Part shown: positions 1-8,000 of the stretch, in pieces
How positions within the stretch are numbered: the stretch's first letter is position 1
Layout: every line of letters begins with the position of its first letter
Origin: Nocardioides sp. zg-1230
Lineage (GTDB): Bacteria; Actinomycetota; Actinomycetes; Propionibacteriales; Nocardioidaceae
Assembly (NCBI RefSeq): GCF_013155335.1
Contig: NZ_JABJQZ010000001.1
Coordinates: forward strand, 496,001 to 560,000
Direction of reading: 5' to 3'
Length of the DNA stretch: 64,000 nt
Notes under the pieces: model-generated
Databases searched by the model: none
Told to the model about the DNA's origin: nothing
What the model saw: the letters and a program-made list of their open reading frames with translations, nothing else
Program-made: the position numbers and the translations under genes

Positions 1-17
1 CGACCGACAAGGGCAAG

Positions 18-233
18 ATGGCGCTCGCGGCCGTCCTGCTCATGATCCCCATCATCGCGCTCATGTGGGTGCCGTCCTATGCCAAGGACGCCCCCGAGCT
101 GTGGGGCTTCCCCTTCTTCTTCTGGTACCAGTTCCTCTGGGTCTTCATCTGCTCCGCGCTGACCTGGGCGGCCTACAAGCTCACCCTCTCGGCCCGTGGC
201 CTCACCACGCACAAGGTGGGTGAGGACCGATGA
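18..233 (+). CDS. DUF3311 family small membrane protein, symporter partner
   Basis: This is a 71-residue hydrophobic protein with two predicted membrane helices (about residues 2-19 and 30-53) separated by a short loop rich in Trp, Pro and Phe. That layout, and its place directly before a sodium:solute symporter, match the DUF3311 family, thought to be a small accessory subunit of such transporters. Its stop overlaps the start of the symporter by 4 bases (ATGA), so the two are translationally coupled. The reading frame stays open to the window edge upstream (in-frame Thr-Asp-Lys-Gly-Lys before this Met), so the true start may lie outside. Its role beyond partnering the symporter is unknown. 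Confidence 0.75.
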   Translation: MALAAVLLMIPIIALMWVPSYAKDAPELWGFPFFFWYQFLWVFICSALTWAAYKLTLSARGLTTHKVGEDR

Positions 234-1948
234 CGCCGCACGTCACGCTCATGGCGTCCGACACGGGCGGGATCAACGGCGTCGCACTGACGGTGCTCAT
301 CGCCCTGTTCGCCCTGGTCACGATCGCCGGCTTCATGGCGTCCCGCTTCAAGCGCGCCGACTCGCTGGAGTCGCTCGAGGAGTGGGGCCTCGGCGGACGG
401 AAGTTCGGCACCTGGATCACCTGGTTCCTGCTGGGCGGCGACCTCTACACGGCGTACACGTTCGTCGCGGTGCCTGCGGCGATGTTCGCGACCGGCGCGG
501 TCGCCGGCTTCTTCGCGGTGCCCTACACGATCGTGCTCTACCCGATCATCTTCATCTTCATGGCGCGGCTGTGGTCGGTCAGCCACCGCCACGGCTACGT
601 CACGACCGCCGACTTCGTCCGGGGCAGGTACGACGACCGGACGCTGTCGCTGGCCGTGGCGGTGACCGGCTTCGTGGCGACGATGCCCTACATCGCGCTG
701 CAGCTCGTGGGCATCCAGGCGGTGCTCGAGGTCGCCGGGCTCGGCGGCGGCGACAACATCATCGCGAAGGACGCACCGCTCTTCATCGCGTTCGCGCTGC
801 TCGCGGCCTACACCTACTCGAGCGGCCTCCGGGCGCCCGCCGTCATCGCGTTCGTCAAGGACATCCTCATCTACCTCGTGATCATCGTCGCGATCGTCTA
901 CCTGCCCGGCCAGGTCGGCGGCTGGGACGCGATCTTCGGCGCCGCCGAGGAGAAGATGGCGACCACCAACGAGGCGACCGGCGCCCCCACCGGCTCGTTC
1001 ATCCCCGGCGCAGGCCAGGGCTGGGCGTACGCCACGCTGGCGCTCGGCTCCGCCCTGGCGCTGTTCATGTACCCCCACTCGATCACCGCATCGCTGTCGT
1101 CGAACTCCCGCAACACGATCCGTCGCAACGCCGCGATCCTGCCGGCGTACTCGTTCGTGCTCGGCCTGCTGGCCCTGCTGGGCTGGGTCGCGATCGCCGC
1201 CGGCACGCAGCCGATCGGCCTCGACGGCGAGCCCAACGCGCAGCTGGTCATCCCGCAGCTGTTCGAGGACATGTTCCCGGCCTGGTTCGCCGGCGTTGCC
1301 TTCGCCGCGATCGCGATCGGCGCGCTGGTGCCGGCCGCGATCATGTCGATCGCCGCGGCCAACACGTTCAGCCGCAACATCTACAAGGAGTGGCTCAAGA
1401 AGGACGCCACCCCGGCGCAGGAGGCGAAGGTCTCCAAGCTGATGTCGCTGCTGGTGAAGGCCTTCGCGCTGATCTTCGTGCTGACGCTCGACAAGCAGAA
1501 CGCGATCAACTTCCAGCTCCTCGGCGGCATCTGGATGCTCCAGACGTTCCCGGTGATCGTGTTCAGCCTGTTCACGCGCTGGTTCCACCGCTACGGCCTG
1601 CTCGTGGGCTGGGCGGTCGGCATGGTCTACGGCACCGTCGGGGCCTACAACGTCAAGAACCCGGTGACCGGAAAGGCGTTCGGCGGCTCGCTCGACAACA
1701 TCCCCGGCATCGGGGAACTCGGCTACATCGCGCTGACGGCGTTCGTCATCAACGTCGTCATCGCCGCCGCGCTCACCGTGGCGCTGCGAGCGGCGAACGT
1801 GTCCAACGGCAACGACGAGACGATCCCGTTCGACTACTTCGCCGACGCCGACGACCCGCGCGTGCAGAAGGACCTCTCGGAGCACGCCCACCACGGGGAC
1901 CCCTACGGCGACCCGGACGACATCCCGGGCAACGCCCCGGTGCGCTAG
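230..1948 (+). CDS. Sodium:solute symporter (SSS family), MctP-like
   Basis: A 572-residue polytopic inner-membrane protein with about 13 hydrophobic helices. The long first helix is followed by a conserved GGRKFGTWITWFLLGGD stretch (about residues 58-74), typical of the SSS family, which couples Na+ entry to solute uptake. Pairing with an upstream DUF3311 gene is typical of the monocarboxylate/amino-acid branch represented by rhizobial MctP, so a carboxylate substrate is plausible but not proven. The cytoplasmic tail is hydrophilic and rich in Asp and His. The start is fixed by the 4-base overlap with the preceding gene. The gene is followed by two large hairpins that separate it from convergent fba. 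Confidence 0.88.
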   Translation: MTPHVTLMASDTGGINGVALTVLIALFALVTIAGFMASRFKRADSLESLEEWGLGGRKFGTWITWFLLGGDLYTAYTFVAVPAAMFATGAVAGFFAVPYTIVLYPIIFIFMARLWSVSHRHGYVTTADFVRGRYDDRTLSLAVAVTGFVATMPYIALQLVGIQAVLEVAGLGGGDNIIAKDAPLFIAFALLAAYTYSSGLRAPAVIAFVKDILIYLVIIVAIVYLPGQVGGWDAIFGAAEEKMATTNEATGAPTGSFIPGAGQGWAYATLALGSALALFMYPHSITASLSSNSRNTIRRNAAILPAYSFVLGLLALLGWVAIAAGTQPIGLDGEPNAQLVIPQLFEDMFPAWFAGVAFAAIAIGALVPAAIMSIAAANTFSRNIYKEWLKKDATPAQEAKVSKLMSLLVKAFALIFVLTLDKQNAINFQLLGGIWMLQTFPVIVFSLFTRWFHRYGLLVGWAVGMVYGTVGAYNVKNPVTGKAFGGSLDNIPGIGELGYIALTAFVINVVIAAALTVALRAANVSNGNDETIPFDYFADADDPRVQKDLSEHAHHGDPYGDPDDIPGNAPVR

Positions 1949-1963
1949 CGGCGTACGGGCTCC

Positions 1964-2037
1964 GCACGACGAACGAGCGGTGGCCCACCCACATTCCGAG
2001 CACGTCGGAGGTGGGTGGGCCACCGCTCGTGTCGTGC
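1964..2037. terminator. Long hairpin with perfect 20-bp stem, between convergent genes
   Basis: The arms at 1973-1992 and 2011-2030 are perfect 20-base reverse complements. The stem continues outward through 1964-1970 and 2031-2037 (GCACGAC with GTCGTGC) after a 2-nt bulge. The 18-nt loop itself contains a small TCCGA/TCGGA stem. There is no T-tract on either side, so intrinsic termination of the classical kind is not assured; it probably acts as a bidirectional barrier between the symporter and fba. Confidence 0.7.
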
Positions 2038-2059
2038 CGGTGCGGTGGCGCGCCGGTGG

Positions 2060-2109
2060 GCGGTGGTCCACCCACGTTCCGGCGCTCAGGAACGTGGGTG
2101 GATCACCGC
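2060..2109. terminator. Second hairpin sharing the stem sequence of its neighbour
   Basis: The arms at 2060-2080 and 2089-2109 pair over 21 bases with one G.T wobble and an 8-nt loop. The stem begins GCGGTGGTCCACCCAC, differing by a single base from the matching segment of the hairpin at 1977-1992. The two therefore look like tandem copies of one element. It ends 11 bases before the fba stop codon. Confidence 0.7.
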
Positions 2110-2120
2110 TCGCACGGGGA

Positions 2121-3155
2121 TCAGCGGCCGAGCGAGGTCCCCGCGGAGCGGAGGTTCTGGCAGGCCTCGACGATGCGCTCGGCCATGCCGGCCTCGGCAG
2201 CCTTGCCCCAGGCGCGGGGGTCGTACTGCTTCTTGTTGCCGACCTCGCCGTCGACCTTCAGCACGCCGTCGTAGTGGGCGAACATGTGGGCCGCGACGGG
2301 GCGGGTGAAGGCGTACTGGGTGTCGGTGTCGACGTTCATCTTCACCACGCCGAAGTCGACGGCGTCGCTGATCTCCTGCGCGGTCGAGCCCGAGCCGCCG
2401 TGGAAGACGAGGTCGAAGGGGCGGGCGTCGGAGCCGAGGCCGAGCTCGGAGGCGGCGGCCTCCTGCGCGGTCTTCAGGATCTCCGGGCGCAGCTTGACGT
2501 TGCCGGGCTTGTAGACACCATGCACGTTGCCGAAGGTCAGGGCGGTCATGTAGCGACCGCGGTCTCCGGAGCCGAGCGCCTTGATCGTGGCGATGGCGTC
2601 CTCGGGCGTCGTGTAGAGCTGGTCGTTGATCTCGTTGGCGACGCCGTCCTCCTCGCCGCCGACGACCCCCACCTCGATCTCGAGGATGATGTTGGCTGCC
2701 GCGCACTTGGCGAGCAGCTCCTCGGCGATCTGGAGGTTCTCCTCCAGCGGCACGGCCGAGCCGTCCCACATGTGCGACTGGAACAGCGGCGCCTCGCCGC
2801 GGGCCACGCGCTCGGCGGAGATGTCGAGCAGCGGGCGGACGAAGCCGTCGAGCTTGTCCTTGGGGCAGTGGTCGGTGTGGAGCGCGATGTTGACCGGGTA
2901 GTTCTTCGCGACCTCGGCGGCGTAGGCCGCGAAGGCGACGGAACCGGTCACCATGTCCTTCACCGACGGGCCGGAGAGGTACTCCGCGCCGCCGGTCGAG
3001 ACCTGGATGATGCCGTCGGAGCCGGCATCGGCGAAGCCCTTGAGCGCGGCGTTGAGGGTCTGGGAGGACGAGACGTTGATGGCCGGGTAGGCGAAGGACT
3101 TCTCCTTCGCGGCGTCCAGCATCTGGGCGTACACCTCGGGGGTGGCGATGGGCAT
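2121..3155 (-). CDS. fba: Class II fructose-bisphosphate aldolase
   Basis: A 344-residue cytoplasmic metalloenzyme that reversibly cleaves fructose 1,6-bisphosphate into dihydroxyacetone phosphate and glyceraldehyde 3-phosphate in glycolysis and gluconeogenesis. Class II signatures are visible: the HTDHCPKDKLDGF block (residues 93-105) carrying zinc-binding histidine and the catalytic aspartate, GNVHGVYKPG (209-218), FHGGSGS (251-257) and KMNVDTDT (272-279). Length matches the long actinobacterial/E. coli FbaA type. The start is supported by an AGAGGAGA ribosome site about 8 bases upstream. It stands alone and is convergent with the symporter gene. Confidence 0.96.
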   Translation of the reverse strand: MPIATPEVYAQMLDAAKEKSFAYPAINVSSSQTLNAALKGFADAGSDGIIQVSTGGAEYLSGPSVKDMVTGSVAFAAYAAEVAKNYPVNIALHTDHCPKDKLDGFVRPLLDISAERVARGEAPLFQSHMWDGSAVPLEENLQIAEELLAKCAAANIILEIEVGVVGGEEDGVANEINDQLYTTPEDAIATIKALGSGDRGRYMTALTFGNVHGVYKPGNVKLRPEILKTAQEAAASELGLGSDARPFDLVFHGGSGSTAQEISDAVDFGVVKMNVDTDTQYAFTRPVAAHMFAHYDGVLKVDGEVGNKKQYDPRAWGKAAEAGMAERIVEACQNLRSAGTSLGR

Positions 3156-3334
3156 CTGGAGATCTCCTCTGAAGCGGTCAGGCAGGCGCTTCCACCCTAG
3201 TGGCTACCCGCGAGTCCGACCCGGGCCGACCGCTCGTCTCACCCCCTGACCGATGGGTGGCAGACGGGTGACAACCGGGAACGCGATCGCTCCGTCTTCC
3301 CGGGTGGAACACTCACCCGCAGGGGGAACGCAGC

Positions 3335-4477
3335 ATGAGCACCGACATCGACTGGCAGCACGAGCTCGACAGCTCCTTCGGCACGGGCGACGACGTGGAC
3401 GTGTCCCGCTACGTCGCCGCAGGGCACCGCGCCGTACGCCGTCGCCGGCTCGCCGCTGTCGGCGCTGGACTGGGTGCCGCAGCGGTCATCGCCGGGATTG
3501 CTTGGACGACTGCGCCCGGCGGCACGTCCCGCACCAGCGACCTCCCGGTCGCCACCCGGTCGCCCACCGAGAGCCCCCGCACGACGTCGTCGGCCGATCC
3601 GGTCCGCGACATGCCGTGGCGCGCAGGCGAACCTCCTGCCCGCGTCACGCCCGACGGCCTCGAGATCCGGGACGGCGCGGTGGTGCACGAGCGCCGCGAC
3701 GACGTCTTCCCCGGCAAGCCGAGCGAGTCGGCAGCCCTCGACATCAGTCACGAAGGCGAGCGGTACTGGCTCGTGGTCGAGTGGGGCTACGGCAACAGCG
3801 GCATGTCGTCCACGCGGCCGGCGGACGGGCTGTTCGACAGCTTCGACGCGTTCATCCGCGCCGACGTCGCCCGCGGCGGGATGACCATCCCGTCGGTCGA
3901 CGAACCGCAGTACATGTGGGCCGACCTGGTCAACTGGTCGTCCGGCGGCGAGCCCGAGCTCCGTCCCGGCGCAACGGTGGTGCGGGCGGTCCAGGACCCC
4001 GTCGAGACGAAGAAGGACTCGATCGCCCTCGCCGTGCGCCACGAGGGCGAGGTGACCTGGATGCTCCTCATGCGCAACAGGAACGGGTACGGAGCGAGCT
4101 GGGAGAAGGCGGCGGAGTCCGGCTGGCCCACCTTCGACCTGTGGGTCTCCGAGCAGGTCGCGCTGCAGACCGGCGGGACCGGCCTGCGCCTCGTCGAGCT
4201 CGACGTCGACGGGACCCTCTCGACCTCAATGCCCGACGTGGAGGTGCTCGACCAGCGCGCCGACCCGGACCTGCCCGCCTACGGCACCGACGCCGCCACC
4301 ACATCGGCGGTCGCCCTCGTCAGCTGGCGTGGCGAGCGCTGGTTCGTGCTCGCCCTCGTGCACCCCGACCAGGACGTCGTCAACACCTTCGCCGCCTCGA
4401 AGGCCGACGGGGCCGAGACGATCGACGACTTCCTGGCGTTCGCCACCGCCCGCGCCGACGAGGGCGGTCTCCGATGA
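3335..4477 (+). CDS. Single-pass membrane protein coupled to SigE-type sigma factor
   Basis: A 380-residue protein with a hydrophilic N-terminus (1-37), an arginine-rich stop-transfer (RRRR near 35), one membrane helix (about 39-58) and a large predicted extracytoplasmic domain. The stop codon overlaps the start of the downstream ECF sigma gene (ATGA), so the pair is translationally coupled. Small N-terminal cytosolic segment, single helix and outer domain is the general layout of anti-sigma partners, but no ZAS zinc motif is visible, so an anti-sigma role is an inference from context. A GGGGAA ribosome site precedes the ATG. The C-terminal domain resembles nothing I recognise. Confidence 0.7.
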   Translation: MSTDIDWQHELDSSFGTGDDVDVSRYVAAGHRAVRRRRLAAVGAGLGAAAVIAGIAWTTAPGGTSRTSDLPVATRSPTESPRTTSSADPVRDMPWRAGEPPARVTPDGLEIRDGAVVHERRDDVFPGKPSESAALDISHEGERYWLVVEWGYGNSGMSSTRPADGLFDSFDAFIRADVARGGMTIPSVDEPQYMWADLVNWSSGGEPELRPGATVVRAVQDPVETKKDSIALAVRHEGEVTWMLLMRNRNGYGASWEKAAESGWPTFDLWVSEQVALQTGGTGLRLVELDVDGTLSTSMPDVEVLDQRADPDLPAYGTDAATTSAVALVSWRGERWFVLALVHPDQDVVNTFAASKADGAETIDDFLAFATARADEGGLR

Positions 4478-4956
4478 GGCACGACGGCGACTTCAGCGAG
4501 TTCGTCGCTGCGCGCCAGACCCACCTGCGCCGGATCGCGTACGCCCTGTGCGGCGACTGGCACAAGGCCGACGACCTGCTGCAGACGGCACTGACCAAGC
4601 TCTACGTCGCCTGGCCGCGCATCCGGCAGCAGGGCGGCGAGGAGGCCTACTGCCGCCAGATCATGGTGCGGGCCAACATCGACGAGTCGCGCCGGCCGTG
4701 GCGGCGCGAGCGACCGACCGACGACCTGCCCGACCGGGGAGCGCCGGAGCCGACGCCGGTCGAGGAACGCTCGGCGCTCTTCGACGCGCTGCAGGGACTA
4801 CCCGAGCAGCAGCGCAAGGTCGTCGTGCTGCGCCACTGGCTCGAGTTGTCGGTGCGCGAGACGGCGACCGAGCTCGGCATCAACGAAGGCACCGTCAAGA
4901 GCCACAGCAGCCGGGGGCTCGCGGCGCTCGAGGCGGTGCTCGCGCCCCACCGGTGA
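4474..4956 (+). CDS. SigE-family ECF RNA polymerase sigma factor
   Basis: A 160-residue ECF sigma factor. Region 2 spans about residues 6-72, with the characteristic stretch CGDWHKADDLLQTALTKLY for core binding and -10 recognition; region 4 (about 100-155) has the helix-turn-helix LSVRETATELGINEGTVKSHSSRGL that reads -35 elements. The wording fits the actinobacterial SigE family (SigE70-like), which usually lacks long extensions. The start is set by the 4-base overlap with the membrane-protein gene before it. The frame is open further upstream, but that stretch lies inside the partner gene and is not coding. Target promoters are unknown. Confidence 0.9.
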   Translation: MRHDGDFSEFVAARQTHLRRIAYALCGDWHKADDLLQTALTKLYVAWPRIRQQGGEEAYCRQIMVRANIDESRRPWRRERPTDDLPDRGAPEPTPVEERSALFDALQGLPEQQRKVVVLRHWLELSVRETATELGINEGTVKSHSSRGLAALEAVLAPHR

Positions 4957-5030
4957 CGGGCGCAGGGGGGCGGGTCGGTGCACCCTCCCGGGGCTGGCGT
5001 TCCCCCCTCGTCAGGCCTAGGTTGACGTAC

Positions 5031-5771
5031 ATGGCACGCCGTCCCGGACCCAGCGCCGTCGTCCTCGTCGGGATGCTGGCTGCCGCCGGGGCGGGCGTCC
5101 CCGCCCCTGCCGGGGCCTCGGCCGACCCGATGCTCGGGGCACCGGTCGTCGGGCAGTGCCACGACCTGGGTGCCGACGAGCTCGCCGCGGCGTCGTACGA
5201 CGAGGCGCCGGTCGACTGCACGACCACCCACACCGCCACCACGATCGCCGTGGCGCAGCTCCCCGACGGGCTCGACTTCTCGGGTCGCGGCCTCGAGCGG
5301 TTCGCGCTCGAGACCTGCTTCGCGGCCCAGCGCCGAGCGCTCGGCACCACGCAGCGCGCGGTGCGGCTGACGGCGTACGACGTCGGCTGGTTCGTCCCGA
5401 CCGCCGACCAGCAGGCCGCCGGAGCCCGGTGGGTGCGGTGCGACCTCGTGCTGGGCGACGCCCGTGACCTGCAGCCGCTGCCGAGCGACGTCCGCGTCGG
5501 CACGCGGAAGCCCGACCCGTCCGTGGCGCGCTGCCTCGGCGGACGCGACGCCCACGTCACCACCTGCGCGCAGCCGCACACCTTCCGCGCCACCTCGGCC
5601 CTGCGCCTCGACACGACGCGCTACCCGGGAGGGAAGGCCCGCAACCGCATCGGCGCCGACCGCTGCCGCCGGGCGGTCTCGACGCTGTCCTACCGCTTCG
5701 GCTGGCCGGCGAGGGCCGCCTGGCGGGCCGGGGACCGCACGCTGGTCTGCTACTCGAGGACCAGCACCTAG
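5031..5771 (+). CDS. Secreted Septum_form-family protein, two-domain
   Basis: A 246-residue exported protein with a signal peptide (about residues 1-31, ending Ala-Ser-Ala). The mature part has two similar halves, each with paired cysteines and a His/Thr-rich segment: VGQCHDL...DCTTTHTAT (about 40-67) and VARCLGGRDAHVTTCAQPHTFRAT. This pattern fits the Septum_form domain common in actinobacteria; its biochemical role is not established. The start is chosen because TAGGTT at 5018-5023 lies 7 bases before the ATG, as expected for a leaderless transcript. A strong hairpin follows the stop. Confidence 0.72.
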   Translation: MARRPGPSAVVLVGMLAAAGAGVPAPAGASADPMLGAPVVGQCHDLGADELAAASYDEAPVDCTTTHTATTIAVAQLPDGLDFSGRGLERFALETCFAAQRRALGTTQRAVRLTAYDVGWFVPTADQQAAGARWVRCDLVLGDARDLQPLPSDVRVGTRKPDPSVARCLGGRDAHVTTCAQPHTFRATSALRLDTTRYPGGKARNRIGADRCRRAVSTLSYRFGWPARAAWRAGDRTLVCYSRTST

Positions 5772-5784
5772 ACCTTGGGAGGAG

Positions 5785-5821
5785 CCGGGCCCGGGGCGCC
5801 GTGGGGACATCCCGGGCCCGG
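5785..5821. terminator. GC-rich hairpin between convergent genes
   Basis: CCGGGCCCGGG at 5785-5795 pairs perfectly with CCCGGGCCCGG at 5811-5821 across a 15-nt loop. Each arm is itself nearly palindromic. It lies between the Septum_form gene and the convergent methyltransferase, so it is a likely bidirectional terminator. No T-tract is present. Confidence 0.55.
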
Positions 5822-5846
5822 TCGGGGTGCCCGGACGCGGGAGGCG

Positions 5847-6557
5847 TCAGCCGCGCCAGGCGTCGTCGCCGGTCAGGTCGGCGTGCTCGCGCACCCAGCT
5901 GTGCATCGCGATCGCGGCGGCCGAGCTGGCGTTGATCGAGCGCGTCGAGCCGAACTGCGCGATGGAGAACGTGCCGTCGCACACCTCGCGCGCGGACGCC
6001 GAGAGCCCCGGGCCCTCCTGGCCGAAGAGGAAGCACACGCGCCGCGGCAGCTCCATCGTCTCGAGGTGGAGGGAACCCGGCAGGTTGTCGATGCCGAGCA
6101 ACCGGACGGGTCCGCCCTGCTGCGCCGGGATCGCGTGCAGGTACGACGCCAGCGCGGCGGCGTCCGCATGGTGCCGGACGTGCTGGTAGCGGTCGGTCAC
6201 CATCGCGCCGCGACGGTTCCACCGGCGGTTGCCGACGATGTGCACCTCGGCGGCGAGGAACGCGTTGGCGGTGCGGACGATCGTGCCGATGTTGAAGTCG
6301 TGCTGCCAGTTCTCGATCGCGACGTGGAAGCCGTGCCGGCGGGTGTCGAGGTCGGCGACGATCGCCTCCATCGTCCAGTAGCGGTAGCGGTCCACCACGT
6401 TGCGGCGGTCACCCTCGCGGAGCAGCTCGGGATCCCAGTGGGCACCGTCGGGCCACGGGCCCTCCCACGGGCCGACGCCCACCTCGGGCGGGCCGTGCGG
6501 CATCGGGTCGTAGGGCGCCCGCTCGTGGTCGTGGCCGCGAGCCTCGTCGTCCTGCAT
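5847..6557 (-). CDS. TrmH (SpoU)-family RNA 2'-O-methyltransferase
   Basis: A 236-residue SPOUT-class methyltransferase. The family motifs are clear: NWQHDFNIGTIVRTANAF (motif 1, RNA/SAM contacts with catalytic Arg), LPRRVCFLFGQEGPGLS (motif 2) and FGSTRSINASSAAAIAMHSW (motif 3, the SAM-binding knot). It is expected to methylate a ribose 2'-hydroxyl in tRNA or rRNA; the target cannot be read from sequence. The start is supported by TAGGGT at 6564-6569 on the minus strand, 6 bases before the ATG, so the transcript is probably leaderless. It is divergent from the DedA gene. Confidence 0.88.
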   Translation of the reverse strand: MQDDEARGHDHERAPYDPMPHGPPEVGVGPWEGPWPDGAHWDPELLREGDRRNVVDRYRYWTMEAIVADLDTRRHGFHVAIENWQHDFNIGTIVRTANAFLAAEVHIVGNRRWNRRGAMVTDRYQHVRHHADAAALASYLHAIPAQQGGPVRLLGIDNLPGSLHLETMELPRRVCFLFGQEGPGLSASAREVCDGTFSIAQFGSTRSINASSAAAIAMHSWVREHADLTGDDAWRG

Positions 6558-6621
6558 GGGAGCACCCTAGGCAGCCGCGACGAAGCGGGGAGCGGAGGAG
6601 TCCGCGGTTAGGGTGGCGCGC

Positions 6622-7380
6622 GTGAGCGCCTTGTGGGACCTGCAGACCATCGCGATCTCGGGCGTGCAGCCGATGCTGCTCGGCATCGACTGGATGGACC
6701 CCAACTGGCTGCTCGACCGCTTCGGCACCGCGCTCTTCTGGATCAGCCTGATCATCGTCTTCGTCGAGTGCGGACTGTTCTTCCCGATCCTCCCCGGCGA
6801 CACGCTGCTCTTCGCCCTGGGCCTGTTCATCGCCACCGGCCAGCTCGACCTGTTCCCGGGCCCGCCGATCGTGGAGCTGCTGATCGCGATGTCCGCGCTG
6901 ACGGTCGCCGCCTTCCTCGGCAACGTCGTCGGCTACGAGATCGGGCGCAAGATCGGGCCGCCGCTCTACGAGCGCGACGGCCGCATCATCAAGCGCAAGT
7001 ACTTCGACCAGACGACCGCGTTCTTCGACCGCCACGGCAACAAGGCACTGGTCATCGGTCGGTTCGTGCCCTTCGTGCGGACCTACATCACCGTCGTGGC
7101 CGGCGTGACGCGCATGGAGCGGCACCGCTTCTTCCTGTGGAGCCTCGTCGGCGCGGTGCTGTGGGTGGTGTCGATCTGCCTGCTCGGGTTCTTCCTCGGC
7201 GACGCGTTCCCCACCCTCGGCGAGAGCATCGACAAGCTGATCATCGTGATCGTGGCGTTCTCGGTGATCCCGATCATCATCGAGTGGTGGCGCCACAAGC
7301 GCACCAACGCCCCCGGCGCCGAGGTCGGCCCGCAGGACGGTGGGCCCGACCGCGACATCATGGGCCGCGACCTCGACTGA
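6622..7380 (+). CDS. DedA-family (SNARE-associated/VTT) membrane protein
   Basis: A 252-residue polytopic membrane protein of the DedA family. The hallmarks are FVECGLFFPILPGDTLLFALGLF near residues 49-69 and GRFVPFVRTYITVVAGVTRM near 152-171, the latter containing the conserved Gly-Arg-Phe-x-Pro and Arg-Thr of the re-entrant loop. DedA proteins are proposed proton-dependent lipid (undecaprenyl phosphate or phospholipid) flippases. I prefer the GTG at 6622 over the in-frame GTG at 6613 because TAGGGT (6609-6614) overlaps the latter and lies 7 bases before the former, the leaderless spacing seen throughout this window. Confidence 0.88.
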   Translation: MSALWDLQTIAISGVQPMLLGIDWMDPNWLLDRFGTALFWISLIIVFVECGLFFPILPGDTLLFALGLFIATGQLDLFPGPPIVELLIAMSALTVAAFLGNVVGYEIGRKIGPPLYERDGRIIKRKYFDQTTAFFDRHGNKALVIGRFVPFVRTYITVVAGVTRMERHRFFLWSLVGAVLWVVSICLLGFFLGDAFPTLGESIDKLIIVIVAFSVIPIIIEWWRHKRTNAPGAEVGPQDGGPDRDIMGRDLD

Positions 7381-7418
7381 CCGGCGTACGCCGCTCCGCA
7401 GGGGGCGGCGGCGGGAGA

Positions 7419-7946
7419 TCAGCCGCGGACGGCGTCCAGCTCGGCGCGGGTGAGCACGGAGCGGACCTCGAGGTCCACGTCGGCGAGCGGGTTCCCCTCG
7501 GGCGAGCGGTCGATCGCGCACACCACGACCTCCACGACCGCGCCGAGCTCGCGCAGGGCGCGCGTCGCGTCGCGGACCGCGCCGCCGGTGGTGATGACGT
7601 CCTCGATGATGGTGACCCGGCGACCAGCGACGTCCGGGCCCTCGGCGAGCTTGGCGGTGCCGTACTCCTTCGCCTGCTTGCGCACGAACAGCGCCGGCAG
7701 CCCGGTCCGCGAGGAGACCATCGTGGCGATCGGGATGCCGCCCAGCTCGAGACCGCCCAGCAGCTCGGTGCCCTCGGGCAGCAGGTCGACCATCTGCGCG
7801 GCCACCCGGTCGAGCAGGGCCGGCTGCGCCTCGAAGAGGTACTTGTCGAAGTAGGTGTCGGCCACCTGCCCCGAGCGGAGGGTGAACTCCCCCGTGAGGC
7901 GGCAGGTCGCGTCGATGTCGGCGGCGAGGGTCGCGTCGGTGGTCAC
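7419..7946 (-). CDS. pyrE: Orotate phosphoribosyltransferase
   Basis: A 175-residue type I phosphoribosyltransferase that converts orotate and PRPP to orotidine monophosphate in de novo pyrimidine synthesis. The PRPP loop VTIIEDVITTGGAV (about residues 113-126), the FVRKQAKEYGT loop and the LLGGLELGGIPIA segment are all present. Length is typical of short actinobacterial PyrE. The GTG at 7946 is chosen because TAGGGT lies 7 bases upstream on the minus strand and family members begin about here; the frame stays open much further upstream, but that overlaps the divergent aminotransferase gene. Confidence 0.93.
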   Translation of the reverse strand: MTTDATLAADIDATCRLTGEFTLRSGQVADTYFDKYLFEAQPALLDRVAAQMVDLLPEGTELLGGLELGGIPIATMVSSRTGLPALFVRKQAKEYGTAKLAEGPDVAGRRVTIIEDVITTGGAVRDATRALRELGAVVEVVVCAIDRSPEGNPLADVDLEVRSVLTRAELDAVRG

Positions 7947-8000
7947 GGAACCGACCCTAGTGGGACCCGGCCGGCCGGTCCCGGTGGGTAGCGTGGCCGG

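Noticed and set aside
173..2071. A 632-codon reading frame on the minus strand opposite the symporter
   Set aside because: It is an antisense shadow caused by high GC. It is rich in Arg, Asp and Glu without family features, and the plus-strand symporter has clear domains.
3276..3300. A GGGAAC...CGTC-like ECF promoter before the sigma operon
   Set aside because: The spacing between the GGAAC-like and CGTC-like parts is about 10 bases, well short of the 16-17 expected.
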